DNA from: Intrasporangiaceae bacterium
Lineage (GTDB): Bacteria > Actinomycetota > Actinomycetes > Actinomycetales > Dermatophilaceae
Assembly (NCBI GenBank): GCA_012838445.1
Contig: DUPF01000020.1
Span: forward strand, 1-35,788
Reading direction: 5' to 3'
DNA length: 35,788 bases
The position numbers and the translations under genes are program-made. Shown piece by piece: positions 7,819 to 18,397 of this stretch (position 1 is the first letter of the stretch; the number at the start of each line of letters is the position of its first letter). The notes beneath the pieces are model-generated. The model was given only the letters and a program-made list of their open reading frames with translations, did no database searches and had not been told where the DNA came from.

Positions 7819-8832
7819 TCAGCGGACCCGGAGCACAGCGGCACCGGTGAAGCGGCCGGCGGACAGGTCGGCCAGGGCCCGGTCCGCCGCATCGAGGGGG
7901 TATGCGGTGGTCGTCGGCCGCACCCCGACTCGCGCGGCGAGGCGCAACAGTTCCTCCCCGTCGCGGCGCGTGTTGCTTGTGACGCTCGTCAGGGTGCGTT
8001 CCCGGAACAGGTGCCGCTGATAGTTCAGGACCGGCACGTCCGAGAGGTGGATGCCCGCGACCGCGAGGGTGCCGCCGTCGGCGAGCGCCTCGAGCGCGAC
8101 CGGCACGAGGTCCCCGACCGGGGCGAAGAGGATGGCGGCATCGAGCGGGACCGGGGGTGCCGCATACGCCTCCCCGGCCGAGGCGGCCCCGAGGTCGAGG
8201 GCGTGCTGTTGGGCGTGCAGGCCGCGCGTCAGGACGTGGACCTCGGCCCCCTGGGCGATCGCGATCTGGGCGGTCAGGTGCGCGCTGCCGCCGAAGCCGT
8301 AGATGCCGAGCCGCCCACCCGGCGGCAGGTTCGCCCGCCGCAGCGCGCGGTAGCCGATGATGCCCGCGCAGAGCAGGGGCGCGGCGGCCTCGTCGTCGAA
8401 CTCGTCAGGGATCCGGTAGGCGAACGCTTCCGGGACCACCGCATACTCAGCGTAGCCGCCGTCGGCGTCCCAGCCGGTGTAGCGGGACTCCCGGCAGAGG
8501 TTCTCCCGGCCGGTGCGGCACCACTGGCAGGAACCGCACGTCGAGCGCAGCCAGGCGATGCCGATCCGGTCGCCCTCGGCGAACCGCTCGGCACCGGGAC
8601 TGCGGCCGACCACCGTGCCGACGACCTCGTGGCCGGGCACGACACCCTCCCGATGCACGGCGAGGTCACCCTCGACGACGTGCAGATCGGTCCGGCACAC
8701 CCCACAGACCGAGATCGCGACGAGGACCTCCCCCGGCCCTGGCTCCGGGACATCGCGCTCGATGAGCCGCACCGGCCGGTCGGCGATCGGCCCGGGAGCG
8801 GTCACTGCCCACGCCCGCATCCGCGTCCTCAT
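7819..8832 (-). CDS. Zinc-binding alcohol dehydrogenase family protein
   Basis: This 337-residue medium-chain dehydrogenase oxidises alcohols or reduces aldehydes with a nicotinamide cofactor. The catalytic zinc site is in [15 protein letters not shown] and PGHEVVG. The structural zinc Cys cluster is in [17 protein letters not shown], and the nucleotide-binding turn is [15 protein letters not shown], a form typical of the actinobacterial 'adh_fam_2' subgroup. The ATG at 8832 overlaps the stop of the preceding gene (ATGA); a second ATG at 8820 is a weaker choice. It is the last gene of a coupled RDD / MurB-like / dehydrogenase group. The substrate is unknown. The frame stays open upstream through the neighbour, but those residues are out-of-frame translation of that gene. 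Confidence 0.93.
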   Translation of the reverse strand: MRTRMRAWAVTAPGPIADRPVRLIERDVPEPGPGEVLVAISVCGVCRTDLHVVEGDLAVHREGVVPGHEVVGTVVGRSPGAERFAEGDRIGIAWLRSTCGSCQWCRTGRENLCRESRYTGWDADGGYAEYAVVPEAFAYRIPDEFDDEAAAPLLCAGIIGYRALRRANLPPGGRLGIYGFGGSAHLTAQIAIAQGAEVHVLTRGLHAQQHALDLGAASAGEAYAAPPVPLDAAILFAPVGDLVPVALEALADGGTLAVAGIHLSDVPVLNYQRHLFRERTLTSVTSNTRRDGEELLRLAARVGVRPTTTAYPLDAADRALADLSAGRFTGAAVLRVR

Positions 8833-9353
8833 TGCACCGCTCCCGCGCCCTGGGCCCGGGTTGCTCCTCGCACCCGGTCCAGCGGCGCTCGAGCGCCCGG
8901 CTCGACCCCGAGGAGTGCGCCGAGCTCGGCGTCCCGGATCGGCAGCGTGAGGTCCCCCTGCCGCATGAGGAACGCGACATCGAGGATCGCATAGCGATCG
9001 GTGGTCGCGAATCGTGAACTGCCGATATCGAATTCGCAGTCCGCTGCGGCAAAGGTCCGCTGTCGGTCCTCGACCTCGTCCCAGGTCCGCACCGTGGCGA
9101 CGACGTCGGCGACGTGCTGTCCGTAGGCCGCGCTCCCCCCGGCGACCACCTCGCCGACGGTGCCGGTCAGGCCCGCGAGCGCCTCGACCCCGACCCACTC
9201 CTGGTCGACCGCCGTGTCCACGAAGGCGGTCCAGGGTGTGTCGGCGGGCACCGTCACCGTCACCGCACCGCAGAAGGAGAGGTCGTCGACGGCGCACCCG
9301 TCGGCGTTGACCGTGATCTCCCGACCGGCGACGAGCAGCGCGGACCCGGTCAT
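8829..9353 (-). CDS. MurB-like FAD-domain fragment protein
   Basis: This 174-residue protein aligns by eye with the central part of UDP-N-acetylenolpyruvoylglucosamine reductase (MurB): [20 protein letters not shown], then [26 protein letters not shown], and [12 protein letters not shown] followed by [10 protein letters not shown]. It has neither the N-terminal FAD-binding start with its Gly-rich GGGSN-type loop nor the C-terminal substrate domain, so it is about half of normal MurB length (about 350). The [13 protein letters not shown] segment stands where MurB has VGATPVQNVGAYG, with altered residues. Both ends overlap neighbours by ATGA, so the frame appears maintained. It is either a degenerate murB paralogue or a small protein with a new role. 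It is unlikely to be the essential MurB. Confidence 0.75.
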   Translation of the reverse strand: MTGSALLVAGREITVNADGCAVDDLSFCGAVTVTVPADTPWTAFVDTAVDQEWVGVEALAGLTGTVGEVVAGGSAAYGQHVADVVATVRTWDEVEDRQRTFAAADCEFDIGSSRFATTDRYAILDVAFLMRQGDLTLPIRDAELGALLGVEPGARAPLDRVRGATRAQGAGAVQ

Positions 9354-10306
9354 CTCGGGGTCGCCCCGTCGCGGGTGGGGCGGGGTTGTCGACCGCGAAC
9401 CACGACCGTCCCGCCGAGTTTGTCGTGCAGCGTCTGCCGTTTGGGATCCCACAGCCCGAGCAGCGCATCCATGATGCTCAGCGGCAGCGCGAACAGGCTG
9501 AGCAGGGGCGTGTACGTGAACAGCCACAGCACCGGCCGGAGCATGCTGCGCCGCAATGCGTCCGCAGCGGAGAGCACCCCGGCGCGGTCGACCCGGCGGA
9601 CGCTGATCCCGGCGATCTGCTTGCCCGGGGTAGCGCCGCTCCGGCTGAGGAAGACGGTGTGGTAGCCGACGCCGATGAGCATCTGCAGGACGGCGAAGGC
9701 CCCCATCCACGGCAGGTCGAACCGGATCTGGTCGGCCAGCGCGGCCGTGTCCGGCACCACGCCGGAGCGCAGCGCCTCGGCGACGATGTCGGGATAGTTG
9801 CCCAGCCCGCGCCACAGCAGGTAGCCGCCGAGGATCAGCCCGAGGGTCCACGTGATGAGGGAGTCCAGGATCCAGGCACCGATCCGGGCACCGACGGAGG
9901 CCAACGGGGTTCCGTCCGCGATGGTCGGCCCGTTCCCGACCTGGCCCCACTGCTGCGCCGGTGGTCCGTAGTGCCCGCCACCACTGTGCGGACCCTGCTG
10001 GTGGGTATGCGGTGGTCGGCCCGCGCGGTCATCGCGCCGCTGGACGGGGGGATAGCCGAACGGCCCGTCCGATGAGTGCCCCACCGGCGGGTAGCTGTGC
10101 GGTGCCGCCGGTTGCTCGCCGGCGGTGCTGCCACCGACGGTGGACCCATCGCTCGCAGCCTCGGACGGGCTCCAGATCGTGCGTCGCGGGGTGACGTGGT
10201 CGGTCCAGAGGATGCCGTCGAAGTAGCGCAGTTGCTCGCTGTTCTCGGGATCGTCGAACCAGCCGGCCCGATCCGGGCGCGGTGGGGTCGCAGGACCGTC
10301 AGTCAT
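9350..10306 (-). CDS. DUF2510-RDD family membrane protein
   Basis: This 318-residue protein begins with a DUF2510 motif ([25 protein letters not shown], residues about 14-38). A Pro/Gly/His-rich disordered linker (about 40-125) and an RDD domain follow. The RDD part starts at [18 protein letters not shown] and has three or four hydrophobic stretches: the one just named, [19 protein letters not shown], and [35 protein letters not shown] and the Arg/Asp residues typical of the family are present. RDD proteins are inner-membrane proteins, some with transport or Na+/H+ exchange activity; the role here is unknown. It starts 43 bases after hpd and is coupled by ATGA to the MurB-like gene. Confidence 0.9.
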   Translation of the reverse strand: MTDGPATPPRPDRAGWFDDPENSEQLRYFDGILWTDHVTPRRTIWSPSEAASDGSTVGGSTAGEQPAAPHSYPPVGHSSDGPFGYPPVQRRDDRAGRPPHTHQQGPHSGGGHYGPPAQQWGQVGNGPTIADGTPLASVGARIGAWILDSLITWTLGLILGGYLLWRGLGNYPDIVAEALRSGVVPDTAALADQIRFDLPWMGAFAVLQMLIGVGYHTVFLSRSGATPGKQIAGISVRRVDRAGVLSAADALRRSMLRPVLWLFTYTPLLSLFALPLSIMDALLGLWDPKRQTLHDKLGGTVVVRGRQPRPTRDGATPR

Positions 10307-10349
10307 ACCCTCAAGCCTCTCACGGGCCCGAGGGGTGCGGCGGACGGCG

Positions 10350-12209
<1,860 letters not shown>

Positions 12210-12225
12210 ACTCCGCACCACAACC

Positions 12226-12259
12226 GTTCCGGTCCGAAGTTGGCGGTTCCGGTCCGAAG
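12226..12259. repeat. Short tandem direct repeat, 20-bp period
   Basis: GTTCCGGTCCGAAG occurs at 12226-12239 and again at 12246-12259. It lies in the same convergent intergenic region as the palindrome at 12179. No function is evident. Confidence 0.6.
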
Positions 12260-12295
12260 CCGCCCCGGCGCACCCGTGGGTCGCCTGACGACCGC

Positions 12296-14062
12296 TCAGC
12301 GGCGTCCGACGAACCACCGGCGGATGATCTCGATGCGGCCCTGCACCTGCTCCGAGGTCGCGGCCGGGACCTCGGGTCCGCCGCAGGCGCGGCGCAGGTC
12401 GAGGTGGATCGAGGCGTGTGAGGCGCCGGTCTTGCGGGCGTAGGCGGCGACGAGGGCGTTGAGCTCCTTGCGCTGGGCCCGCAACGCCCGGTGCGCTGCG
12501 ACCGGAGCCTCGGCAGTGGAGCCCTTGAGCCGGCGCGACTGCTGCTTGGACTGTTTGCTCTGCCGCTCGTGGAGCAGCGCCGCGACCTGGTCCGGCTCGA
12601 GCAGCCCGGGCAGCCCGAGATAGTCCTGCTCCTCCTCCGAGCCGACCGCGGCGTGCAGGCCGAACTGCTTGGCGTCGAAGAGGACGTGGTCGAAGTGCGC
12701 GTCGGACTCCAGCGCCTCGAACTGGGACTCCAGCTCGTCACTGGCCCGCTCACTGCGGCGGGCCTCGTCGAGGAGCGACTCCTCCTGCGCCCACATCGAG
12801 GCGACGTCGTCGGCCTGCGGCGTGCGGTCGAGGGCGTGGTCACGCTCCTGCTCCATCGCCCCGGCGTGGGCGAGGATGACCGGCACACTCGGCAGGAACA
12901 CCGACGCCGTCTCACCGCGCCGGCGGGCCCGGACGAACCGGCCCACCGCCTGGGCGAAGAACAACGGGGTCGAGGTGCTCGTCGCATACACCCCGACGCA
13001 GAGGCGCGGCACGTCGACACCCTCGGAGACCATGCGCACGGCGACCATCCAGCGGGACCGGCTCTGCGCATACTCCTCGATCCGGGCCGACGCCCCGGCG
13101 TCGTCGGAGAGCACGACCGTGGGCGGCTCCCCGGTGAGCTGCGCGAGGATCTTCGCGTAGGCGCGGGCCTGGGTCTGGTTCGAGGCGATGACCAGCCCAC
13201 CGGCGTCCTCGACGTGCCGGCGGACCTCGGTGAGCCGCTTGTCGGCCGCCGCGAGGACCGCCGGGATCCACTCCCCCTTCGGGTCCAGAGCGGTCCGCCA
13301 CGCCTGGGCCGCCTGGTCCTTCGTCATCTCCTCCCCCAACCGGGCGGCGATCTCGTCCCCGGCCCTGGTCCGCCACCGCATCGACCCGCCGTAGGCGAGG
13401 AACAGCACCGGCCGTACCACCCCGTCCGCGAGCGCGTCGGCGTAGCCGTAGGTGTAGTCCGAGGCCGACCGGAGGGTGCCCTCGTGGTCCATCTCGTAGC
13501 GGACGAACGGGATCGGGTTGGTGTCGGAACGGAACGGGGTGCCGGTCAGGGCGAGGCGGCGCACCGCCGGCTCGAACGCGGCCCGGATCGCATCCCCCCA
13601 GGACTTGGCGTCCCCGCCGTGGTGGATCTCGTCGAGGATGACGAGGGTGCGGGACCGTTCGGTGCGGTGCCGGTGCAGGTCGGGCCGGGAGGCGACCTGC
13701 GCATACGTCAGCGCGACCCCGTCGTAGTCGCTCGATGTCGCCGCGACCGCGTTCGAGAACCGCGGGTCGAGGTGGATCCCGACCCGCCCGGCCGCATCGG
13801 CCCACTGGGTCTTGAGGTGCTCGGTCGGGGCGACGACGGTGACCGCGTCGATGATCCCGCGGCCGATGAGTTCGGCCGCCACCCGCAGCGCGAAGGTCGT
13901 CTTGCCGGCACCGGGGGTCGCGACCGCGAGGAAGTCCCGCGACTCGGAGCGCAGGTAGAGATCGAGTGCCGCGGCCTGCCAGGCGCGCAGTTTGTCGGCG
14001 GTTCCCCAGGCCGCCCGCTCGGGGAAGGCGGGTGAGAGATGGGAGGCAGCCGATGTAGACAT
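12296..14062 (-). CDS. DEAD/DEAH-box superfamily II helicase
   Basis: This 588-residue helicase of the XPB/UvrB-like SF2 type has motif I ATPGAGKTT (around residue 49), motif II LVILDEIHHGGD (a DEIH box), motif III ALTGTPFRSD, and in the second RecA domain IASNQTQARAYAKIL, VRMVSEGVDVPRL and motif VI FFAQAVGRFVRAR. The region after about residue 410 is charged and helical. It ends in a Gln/Lys/Arg-rich linker and a helical tail. The ATG at 14062 (MSTSAASHL) is preferred; a longer frame from 14104 is possible. It lies 78 bases after the DUF3039 gene on the same strand, a pairing common in actinobacteria. A nucleic-acid remodelling role is clear, but the substrate is unknown. Confidence 0.92.
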   Translation of the reverse strand: MSTSAASHLSPAFPERAAWGTADKLRAWQAAALDLYLRSESRDFLAVATPGAGKTTFALRVAAELIGRGIIDAVTVVAPTEHLKTQWADAAGRVGIHLDPRFSNAVAATSSDYDGVALTYAQVASRPDLHRHRTERSRTLVILDEIHHGGDAKSWGDAIRAAFEPAVRRLALTGTPFRSDTNPIPFVRYEMDHEGTLRSASDYTYGYADALADGVVRPVLFLAYGGSMRWRTRAGDEIAARLGEEMTKDQAAQAWRTALDPKGEWIPAVLAAADKRLTEVRRHVEDAGGLVIASNQTQARAYAKILAQLTGEPPTVVLSDDAGASARIEEYAQSRSRWMVAVRMVSEGVDVPRLCVGVYATSTSTPLFFAQAVGRFVRARRRGETASVFLPSVPVILAHAGAMEQERDHALDRTPQADDVASMWAQEESLLDEARRSERASDELESQFEALESDAHFDHVLFDAKQFGLHAAVGSEEEQDYLGLPGLLEPDQVAALLHERQSKQSKQQSRRLKGSTAEAPVAAHRALRAQRKELNALVAAYARKTGASHASIHLDLRRACGGPEVPAATSEQVQGRIEIIRRWFVGRR

Positions 14063-14140
14063 AAGAGCCGCCAGCGTAACCAACGACCGTGGGGCGTGCC
14101 GCATCGCGACACGCGACGGGCGGGTGAACAGCCGGTGGCG

Positions 14141-14461
14141 TCAGTCCTCGCCGTCCTGCGGCTCCCGCAGGCCGTCGTAGATCTCCTTGCAGACCGGGCA
14201 CACCGGGAAGCGATCGGGGTTGCGGCCGGGAACCCACACCTTGCCGCAGAGGGCGACGACGGGGGTCCCGGTCACCGCGCTCTCGACGATCTTCTCCTTG
14301 CGGACGTAGTGCGCGAACCGCTCGTGGTCGCCCGGTTCCCACAGGTCCTCGTGGGCCCGGGTGTCCTCACGCTCGAGGACGGAGGTCGAGGTGCCCGGCT
14401 CGCTCAGGGGCTCACTCAGTGGTTCGAGCGGCTGGTCGGGTGTCGTCGAGGAGTCCTGCAT
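14141..14461 (-). CDS. DUF3039 family protein
   Basis: This 106-residue protein begins MQDSSTTPDQ and has an acidic, Pro/Ser-rich N-terminus of about 35 residues. The family core contains HERFAHYVRKEKIVESAVTG, then PVVALCGKVWVPGRNPDRF and PVCPVCKEIYDGL. The three Cys residues (one in ALCGK and the CPVC pair) look like a small zinc site. The function is unknown. It is followed by the SF2 helicase on the same strand, a recurrent actinobacterial pair. A much longer open frame upstream is antisense to the NRPS gene and not real. It is divergent from that NRPS across 75 bases. Confidence 0.88.
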   Translation of the reverse strand: MQDSSTTPDQPLEPLSEPLSEPGTSTSVLEREDTRAHEDLWEPGDHERFAHYVRKEKIVESAVTGTPVVALCGKVWVPGRNPDRFPVCPVCKEIYDGLREPQDGED

Positions 14462-14536
14462 CCTGCCACTGTATGCGACGCGCACCGCCTCCGACCGGGA
14501 CGCACCGCAGGCGGTGGGTAGGGCAGAATTCGAAGC

Positions 14537-17500
14537 GTGTCGGTGCCCCCACTTCTGCTCCGCGGCGACGAGGCACCGGCGCCGCGGACCCTGATCGACA
14601 TCCTGCGTGCCACGGTCGAGCGCTACCCGGACGAGCCGGCCCTGGACAACGGCTCCGACGTGCTCACCTACGCCGAACTGGCCGACGCGGTCGACACCCT
14701 CGTCGACACCCTCCTGTCCGCCGGGGTGCGGCGCGGGGACCGGGTGGGCATCCGCATACCGTCCGGGACGACCGACCTCTATGTCGCGATCCTCGGCACC
14801 CTGGCCGCGGGGGCGGCCTATGTCCCGGTCGATCACGACGACCCCGACGAGCGGGCCCGGGTCGTCTTCGACCAGGCCGAGGTCGCGGCGGTCATCACCG
14901 GCGACCTCGTCGTCCGGGCCGATGCCCAGACCGCGGCCCGGACCGCCGGTGAGGAGCCGGTCCGGGAGGAGCCCACCCTCGAGGACGACGCGTGGATCAT
15001 CTTCACGTCCGGGTCCACCGGCACCCCCAAGGGCGTCGCCGTCACGCACCACAACGCGGCGGCGTTCGTCGACGCCGAGGCCGAACTGTTCCTCCAGGAC
15101 CGTCCGCTCGGTCCCGGCGACCGGGTCATGGCCGGGCTGTCGGTCGCCTTCGACGCCAGTTGTGAGGAGATGTGGCTCGCCTGGCGGTACGGCGCCTGCC
15201 TCGTCCCCGCGCCGCGCTCCCTCGTCCGCTCCGGCGTCGAACTCGGCCCGTGGGTGACCGCGAACGACATCACCGTCATCTCCACCGTGCCGACGCTCGT
15301 CTCGCTGTGGCCGACAGCGGCGTTGCGGCGGGTCCGGCTGCTCATCCTCGGCGGCGAGGCCTGCCCGCCGGAGATCGGCGCCCGGCTCGCCGACGACTCC
15401 CGGGAGGTGTGGAACACCTACGGACCGACCGAGGCGACCGTCGTCGCCTGCGGCGCCCGCGTGTTCGCCGACGAGCCGGTGCGGATCGGTCTGCCGCTGC
15501 CGGGCTGGGACCTGGCGGTCGTCGACGAGACAGGGCAGCCGGTGCCGGAGGGTGTCGAGGGTGAACTCATCATCGGCGGGGTCGGCCTGGCCCGGTATCT
15601 CGACCCGGTCAAGGACGCCGCCGCCTACGCCCCGCTGCCGTCCCTCGGGTGGGAGCGGGCCTACCGCTCCGGTGACCGGGTCCGCTTCGACGGCGCGGGC
15701 CTCGTCTTCGGCGGCCGCAAGGACGACCAGGTCAAGGTCGGTGGTCGCCGGATCGAGCTCGGCGAGATCGACTCGGCGCTGCTCGCCCTGCCGGGGGTCA
15801 GTGGCGCCGGGGCGGCGGTCCGCACCACCGATGCCGGCAACCAGCTCCTCGTCGGGTATGTGACGGTCACCGGCGACTTCGACCCCAAGTCCGCCACCGA
15901 ACACCTCCGCAGGGACATGCCCGCGGCACTCGTGCCCCGCCTCGCGGTGGTGCCGACGATCCCGACCCGCACGAGCGGCAAGATCGACCGGGATGCGCTG
16001 CCGTGGCCGATCGAGGCACCCGGGGACGGACCGGTGTATGACGGCACGGCCGGGTGGGTGGCCGGGCACTGGGGTCATGTCCTCGGCGGACCGCCGGGGT
16101 CGCTCGACGAGGACTTCTTCGACGTCGGCGGCGGGTCGCTGGCCGCGGCCCAACTCGTCGGCCGCCTGCGCGAACGGTTCCCCGAGGTGACCGTCGCCGA
16201 CGTCTACCAGAGCCCGACGCTGGCCGGGCTGGCCGCGGCCCTCGAGGCGATGGCCTCACCCCAGGGCCGGATGAACCGCGAGGTCGGCATCGTCCCCCGC
16301 AAGACCCAGCTCGGTCAGCTCGCCGCGACCGTCGTGCTGCGCTCGATCTCCGGTCTGCGGTGGCTGACCTGGCTGGCGATCGGCACGGCGCTGGCCGCCC
16401 CGCTCCTCGGACTGGACTGGCTGCCCCAGGCACCGTGGTGGCTGACCGCCCTCGGTGTCCTGCTGCTCATCACCCCTCCGGGGCGAATCCTGTTGTCCGT
16501 CATCGGTGCCCGGATCATCCTCGCCGGCATCGAGCCGGGCAACTATCCCCGGGGCGGCAAGATCCACCTGCGGGTCTGGCTGGCCGAACACCTCGTCGAC
16601 GAGATCGGTGCGACGGCCCTGTCCTGCGCCCCGTTCGTCAAGGTGTATGCCCGCGCCCTGGGCGCCCGGATCGGCCGGGACGTCGACCTGCACGCCCTGC
16701 CGCCGGTCACCGGGTTCCTCGACATCGGTGACGGTGCCGCGATCGAGCCCGAGGTCGAGTTGCGGGGGCACTGGATCGACGGCGAACGGTTCCTGCTCGG
16801 ACGGGTGCGCGTGCGCGCCGGTGCCCGGGTCAGTGCCCGGTCCACCCTCCTGCCCGGGGCGGACGTCGGCGTGCGCGCCGAGATCGCCCCCGGCTCGGCG
16901 GTCTTCGGCGCGGTCCCGGCGGACGAGGCCTGGTCGGGCTCCCCCGCTCGCCCCTCCGGCGCGGCCCGTGGCCCGTGGGACAACGAGACGGCCGTGGGCC
17001 ACCCGCTGTGGCAGGTCGGCTACTGGCTCACCGGTCCGGCGCTCGCCCTGTTACCGCTCCTCGCGGCGCTCGCCGGACTCGCGGTCGTCGTCCCGCAGGT
17101 CCGGGACGCCCAGCGGATCGGTGACCTGCTCCTCGCCGCCCTCGTCCGGCTGCCCATAGGCGCCCTCGTCGGGTTCGTCGCTCTCACCGGCCTGGTCCTG
17201 CTCACCGTGCGCCTGCTCGGCATCGGCCTGCGCCCGGGCGCCTTCCCGGTCTTCAGCAGACCGGCCTGGCAGAGCTGGGCCACCCTGCGGGTCCTCGACG
17301 AGGCCCGCACCTGGCTGTTCCCGATCTACTCCTCGACGCTGACCCCGATCTGGTTGCGGCTGCTCGGTGCCCGGATCGGACCCAACGTCGAGGCCTCGAC
17401 GGTCCTGCTCATCCCGAGGTTCACCGACGTGCGCGCCGACGCCTTCCTCGCCGACGACACGATGGTCGCGTCGTACGAGTTGGGTGGCGGCTGGCTGCGG

Positions 17501-18397
17501 GTCGAGGATGCGCGGATCGGCCGGGGTGCCTTCGTCGGCAACTCCGGGATGGCCTCCCCCGGACGCAAGGTCCCCAAGAAGGGACTGGTCGCCGTCCTGT
17601 CCGCCGCGCCGAAGCGGACCAAGGCCAAGGCCGGCACCTCCTGGCTCGGCTCACCGCCGCAACGGCTGCGCCGGGAGGCCGCCGAGACGGACACCTCCCG
17701 GACCACCGCACCCCCGGTGCGGCTGCGGGTGGCCCGCGCGATGGTCGAGACGGCCCGGATCGGGGCCATCTGGGTGCACATCGCCCTCATCACCGCTGTC
17801 GCCGCAGTCCTCCTGCTGCTGTGGCAACGCAGCCTCTGGTGGGCGGTCCTCCTCGGCGGCGTCGTCCTCGTCGCCGCCGGCGCGGTCGCGGCCGCGGTCA
17901 CGACGGCCGCGAAGTGGATCCTCATCGGGCGGGTCCGCCCCGGCACCCATCCGCTGTGGAGCACCTTCATCTGGCGCAACGAACTGGCCGACACCTTCAC
18001 CGAGGTTGTCGCCGCGCCGTGGTTCGCCCGCGCGGTCAGCGGCACCCACGTCCTCAACGCCTGGTTCCGCACTCTCGGCGCCCGGATCGGTCACGGTGTC
18101 TGGTGCGAGACCTACTGGCTGCCCGAACCGGACCTGATCGACCTGCGGGACGGCTCGACCGTCAACGCCGGCTGCGTCGTGCAGACCCACCTGTTCCACG
18201 ACCGGGTCCTCGCGATGGACACCGTCACCCTCGGCGCCGGCGCCACCCTCGGCCCGAACAGCGTTGTGCTCCCCGCGGCCCGGATCGGCCGCCACGCGAC
18301 GGTCGGTCCGGCCTCGCTCGTCATGCGCGGCGAGACGGTGCCGGACCGGACCCGCTGGATCGGCAACCCCATCGGCCCCTGGATCGAGGACGAGTGA
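14537..18397 (+). CDS. Pls/PosA-type non-ribosomal peptide synthetase (A-T-membrane/hexapeptide)
   Basis: This 1286-residue protein has the layout of poly-amino-acid synthases related to epsilon-poly-lysine synthetase. The adenylation domain (about 1-490) shows IIFTSGSTGTPKGVAVTHHN, the Asp of VAFDASCEEMW that binds the substrate amino group, NTYGPTEATV, YRSGDRV, KVGGRRIELGEID and SGKIDRDALP. The carrier domain (about 500-580) has FFDVGGGSLAAAQ with the phosphopantetheine Ser. The rest (about 600-1286) is the NRPS-terminal domain of unknown function. It has six hydrophobic segments in pairs and three left-handed hexapeptide-repeat acyltransferase-like stretches, such as the one ending GANATLGPNSVVL-like near residue 1240. 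There is no condensation or thioesterase domain. The GTG start follows GAAGC only weakly. It overlaps the M1 peptidase gene by GTGA. It probably makes a short or polymeric amino-acid product; the monomer is unknown. Confidence 0.92.
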   Translation: MSVPPLLLRGDEAPAPRTLIDILRATVERYPDEPALDNGSDVLTYAELADAVDTLVDTLLSAGVRRGDRVGIRIPSGTTDLYVAILGTLAAGAAYVPVDHDDPDERARVVFDQAEVAAVITGDLVVRADAQTAARTAGEEPVREEPTLEDDAWIIFTSGSTGTPKGVAVTHHNAAAFVDAEAELFLQDRPLGPGDRVMAGLSVAFDASCEEMWLAWRYGACLVPAPRSLVRSGVELGPWVTANDITVISTVPTLVSLWPTAALRRVRLLILGGEACPPEIGARLADDSREVWNTYGPTEATVVACGARVFADEPVRIGLPLPGWDLAVVDETGQPVPEGVEGELIIGGVGLARYLDPVKDAAAYAPLPSLGWERAYRSGDRVRFDGAGLVFGGRKDDQVKVGGRRIELGEIDSALLALPGVSGAGAAVRTTDAGNQLLVGYVTVTGDFDPKSATEHLRRDMPAALVPRLAVVPTIPTRTSGKIDRDALPWPIEAPGDGPVYDGTAGWVAGHWGHVLGGPPGSLDEDFFDVGGGSLAAAQLVGRLRERFPEVTVADVYQSPTLAGLAAALEAMASPQGRMNREVGIVPRKTQLGQLAATVVLRSISGLRWLTWLAIGTALAAPLLGLDWLPQAPWWLTALGVLLLITPPGRILLSVIGARIILAGIEPGNYPRGGKIHLRVWLAEHLVDEIGATALSCAPFVKVYARALGARIGRDVDLHALPPVTGFLDIGDGAAIEPEVELRGHWIDGERFLLGRVRVRAGARVSARSTLLPGADVGVRAEIAPGSAVFGAVPADEAWSGSPARPSGAARGPWDNETAVGHPLWQVGYWLTGPALALLPLLAALAGLAVVVPQVRDAQRIGDLLLAALVRLPIGALVGFVALTGLVLLTVRLLGIGLRPGAFPVFSRPAWQSWATLRVLDEARTWLFPIYSSTLTPIWLRLLGARIGPNVEASTVLLIPRFTDVRADAFLADDTMVASYELGGGWLRVEDARIGRGAFVGNSGMASPGRKVPKKGLVAVLSAAPKRTKAKAGTSWLGSPPQRLRREAAETDTSRTTAPPVRLRVARAMVETARIGAIWVHIALITAVAAVLLLLWQRSLWWAVLLGGVVLVAAGAVAAAVTTAAKWILIGRVRPGTHPLWSTFIWRNELADTFTEVVAAPWFARAVSGTHVLNAWFRTLGARIGHGVWCETYWLPEPDLIDLRDGSTVNAGCVVQTHLFHDRVLAMDTVTLGAGATLGPNSVVLPAARIGRHATVGPASLVMRGETVPDRTRWIGNPIGPWIEDE

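Noticed and set aside
7750-8994. C-terminal extension of the inserted permease
   Set aside because: It has no membrane character and is the antisense of the alcohol dehydrogenase; the true permease sequence ends at the duplicated fahA end.
8833-9468. Upstream extension of the alcohol dehydrogenase frame
   Set aside because: It is an out-of-frame reading of the MurB-like gene; the dehydrogenase has a coupled ATG at 8832.
14462-16153. Long minus-strand frame extending the DUF3039 protein
   Set aside because: It is antisense to the NRPS adenylation domain, is rich in Arg/Gly/Asp/Val with no domain, and the family starts at MQDSS (14461).
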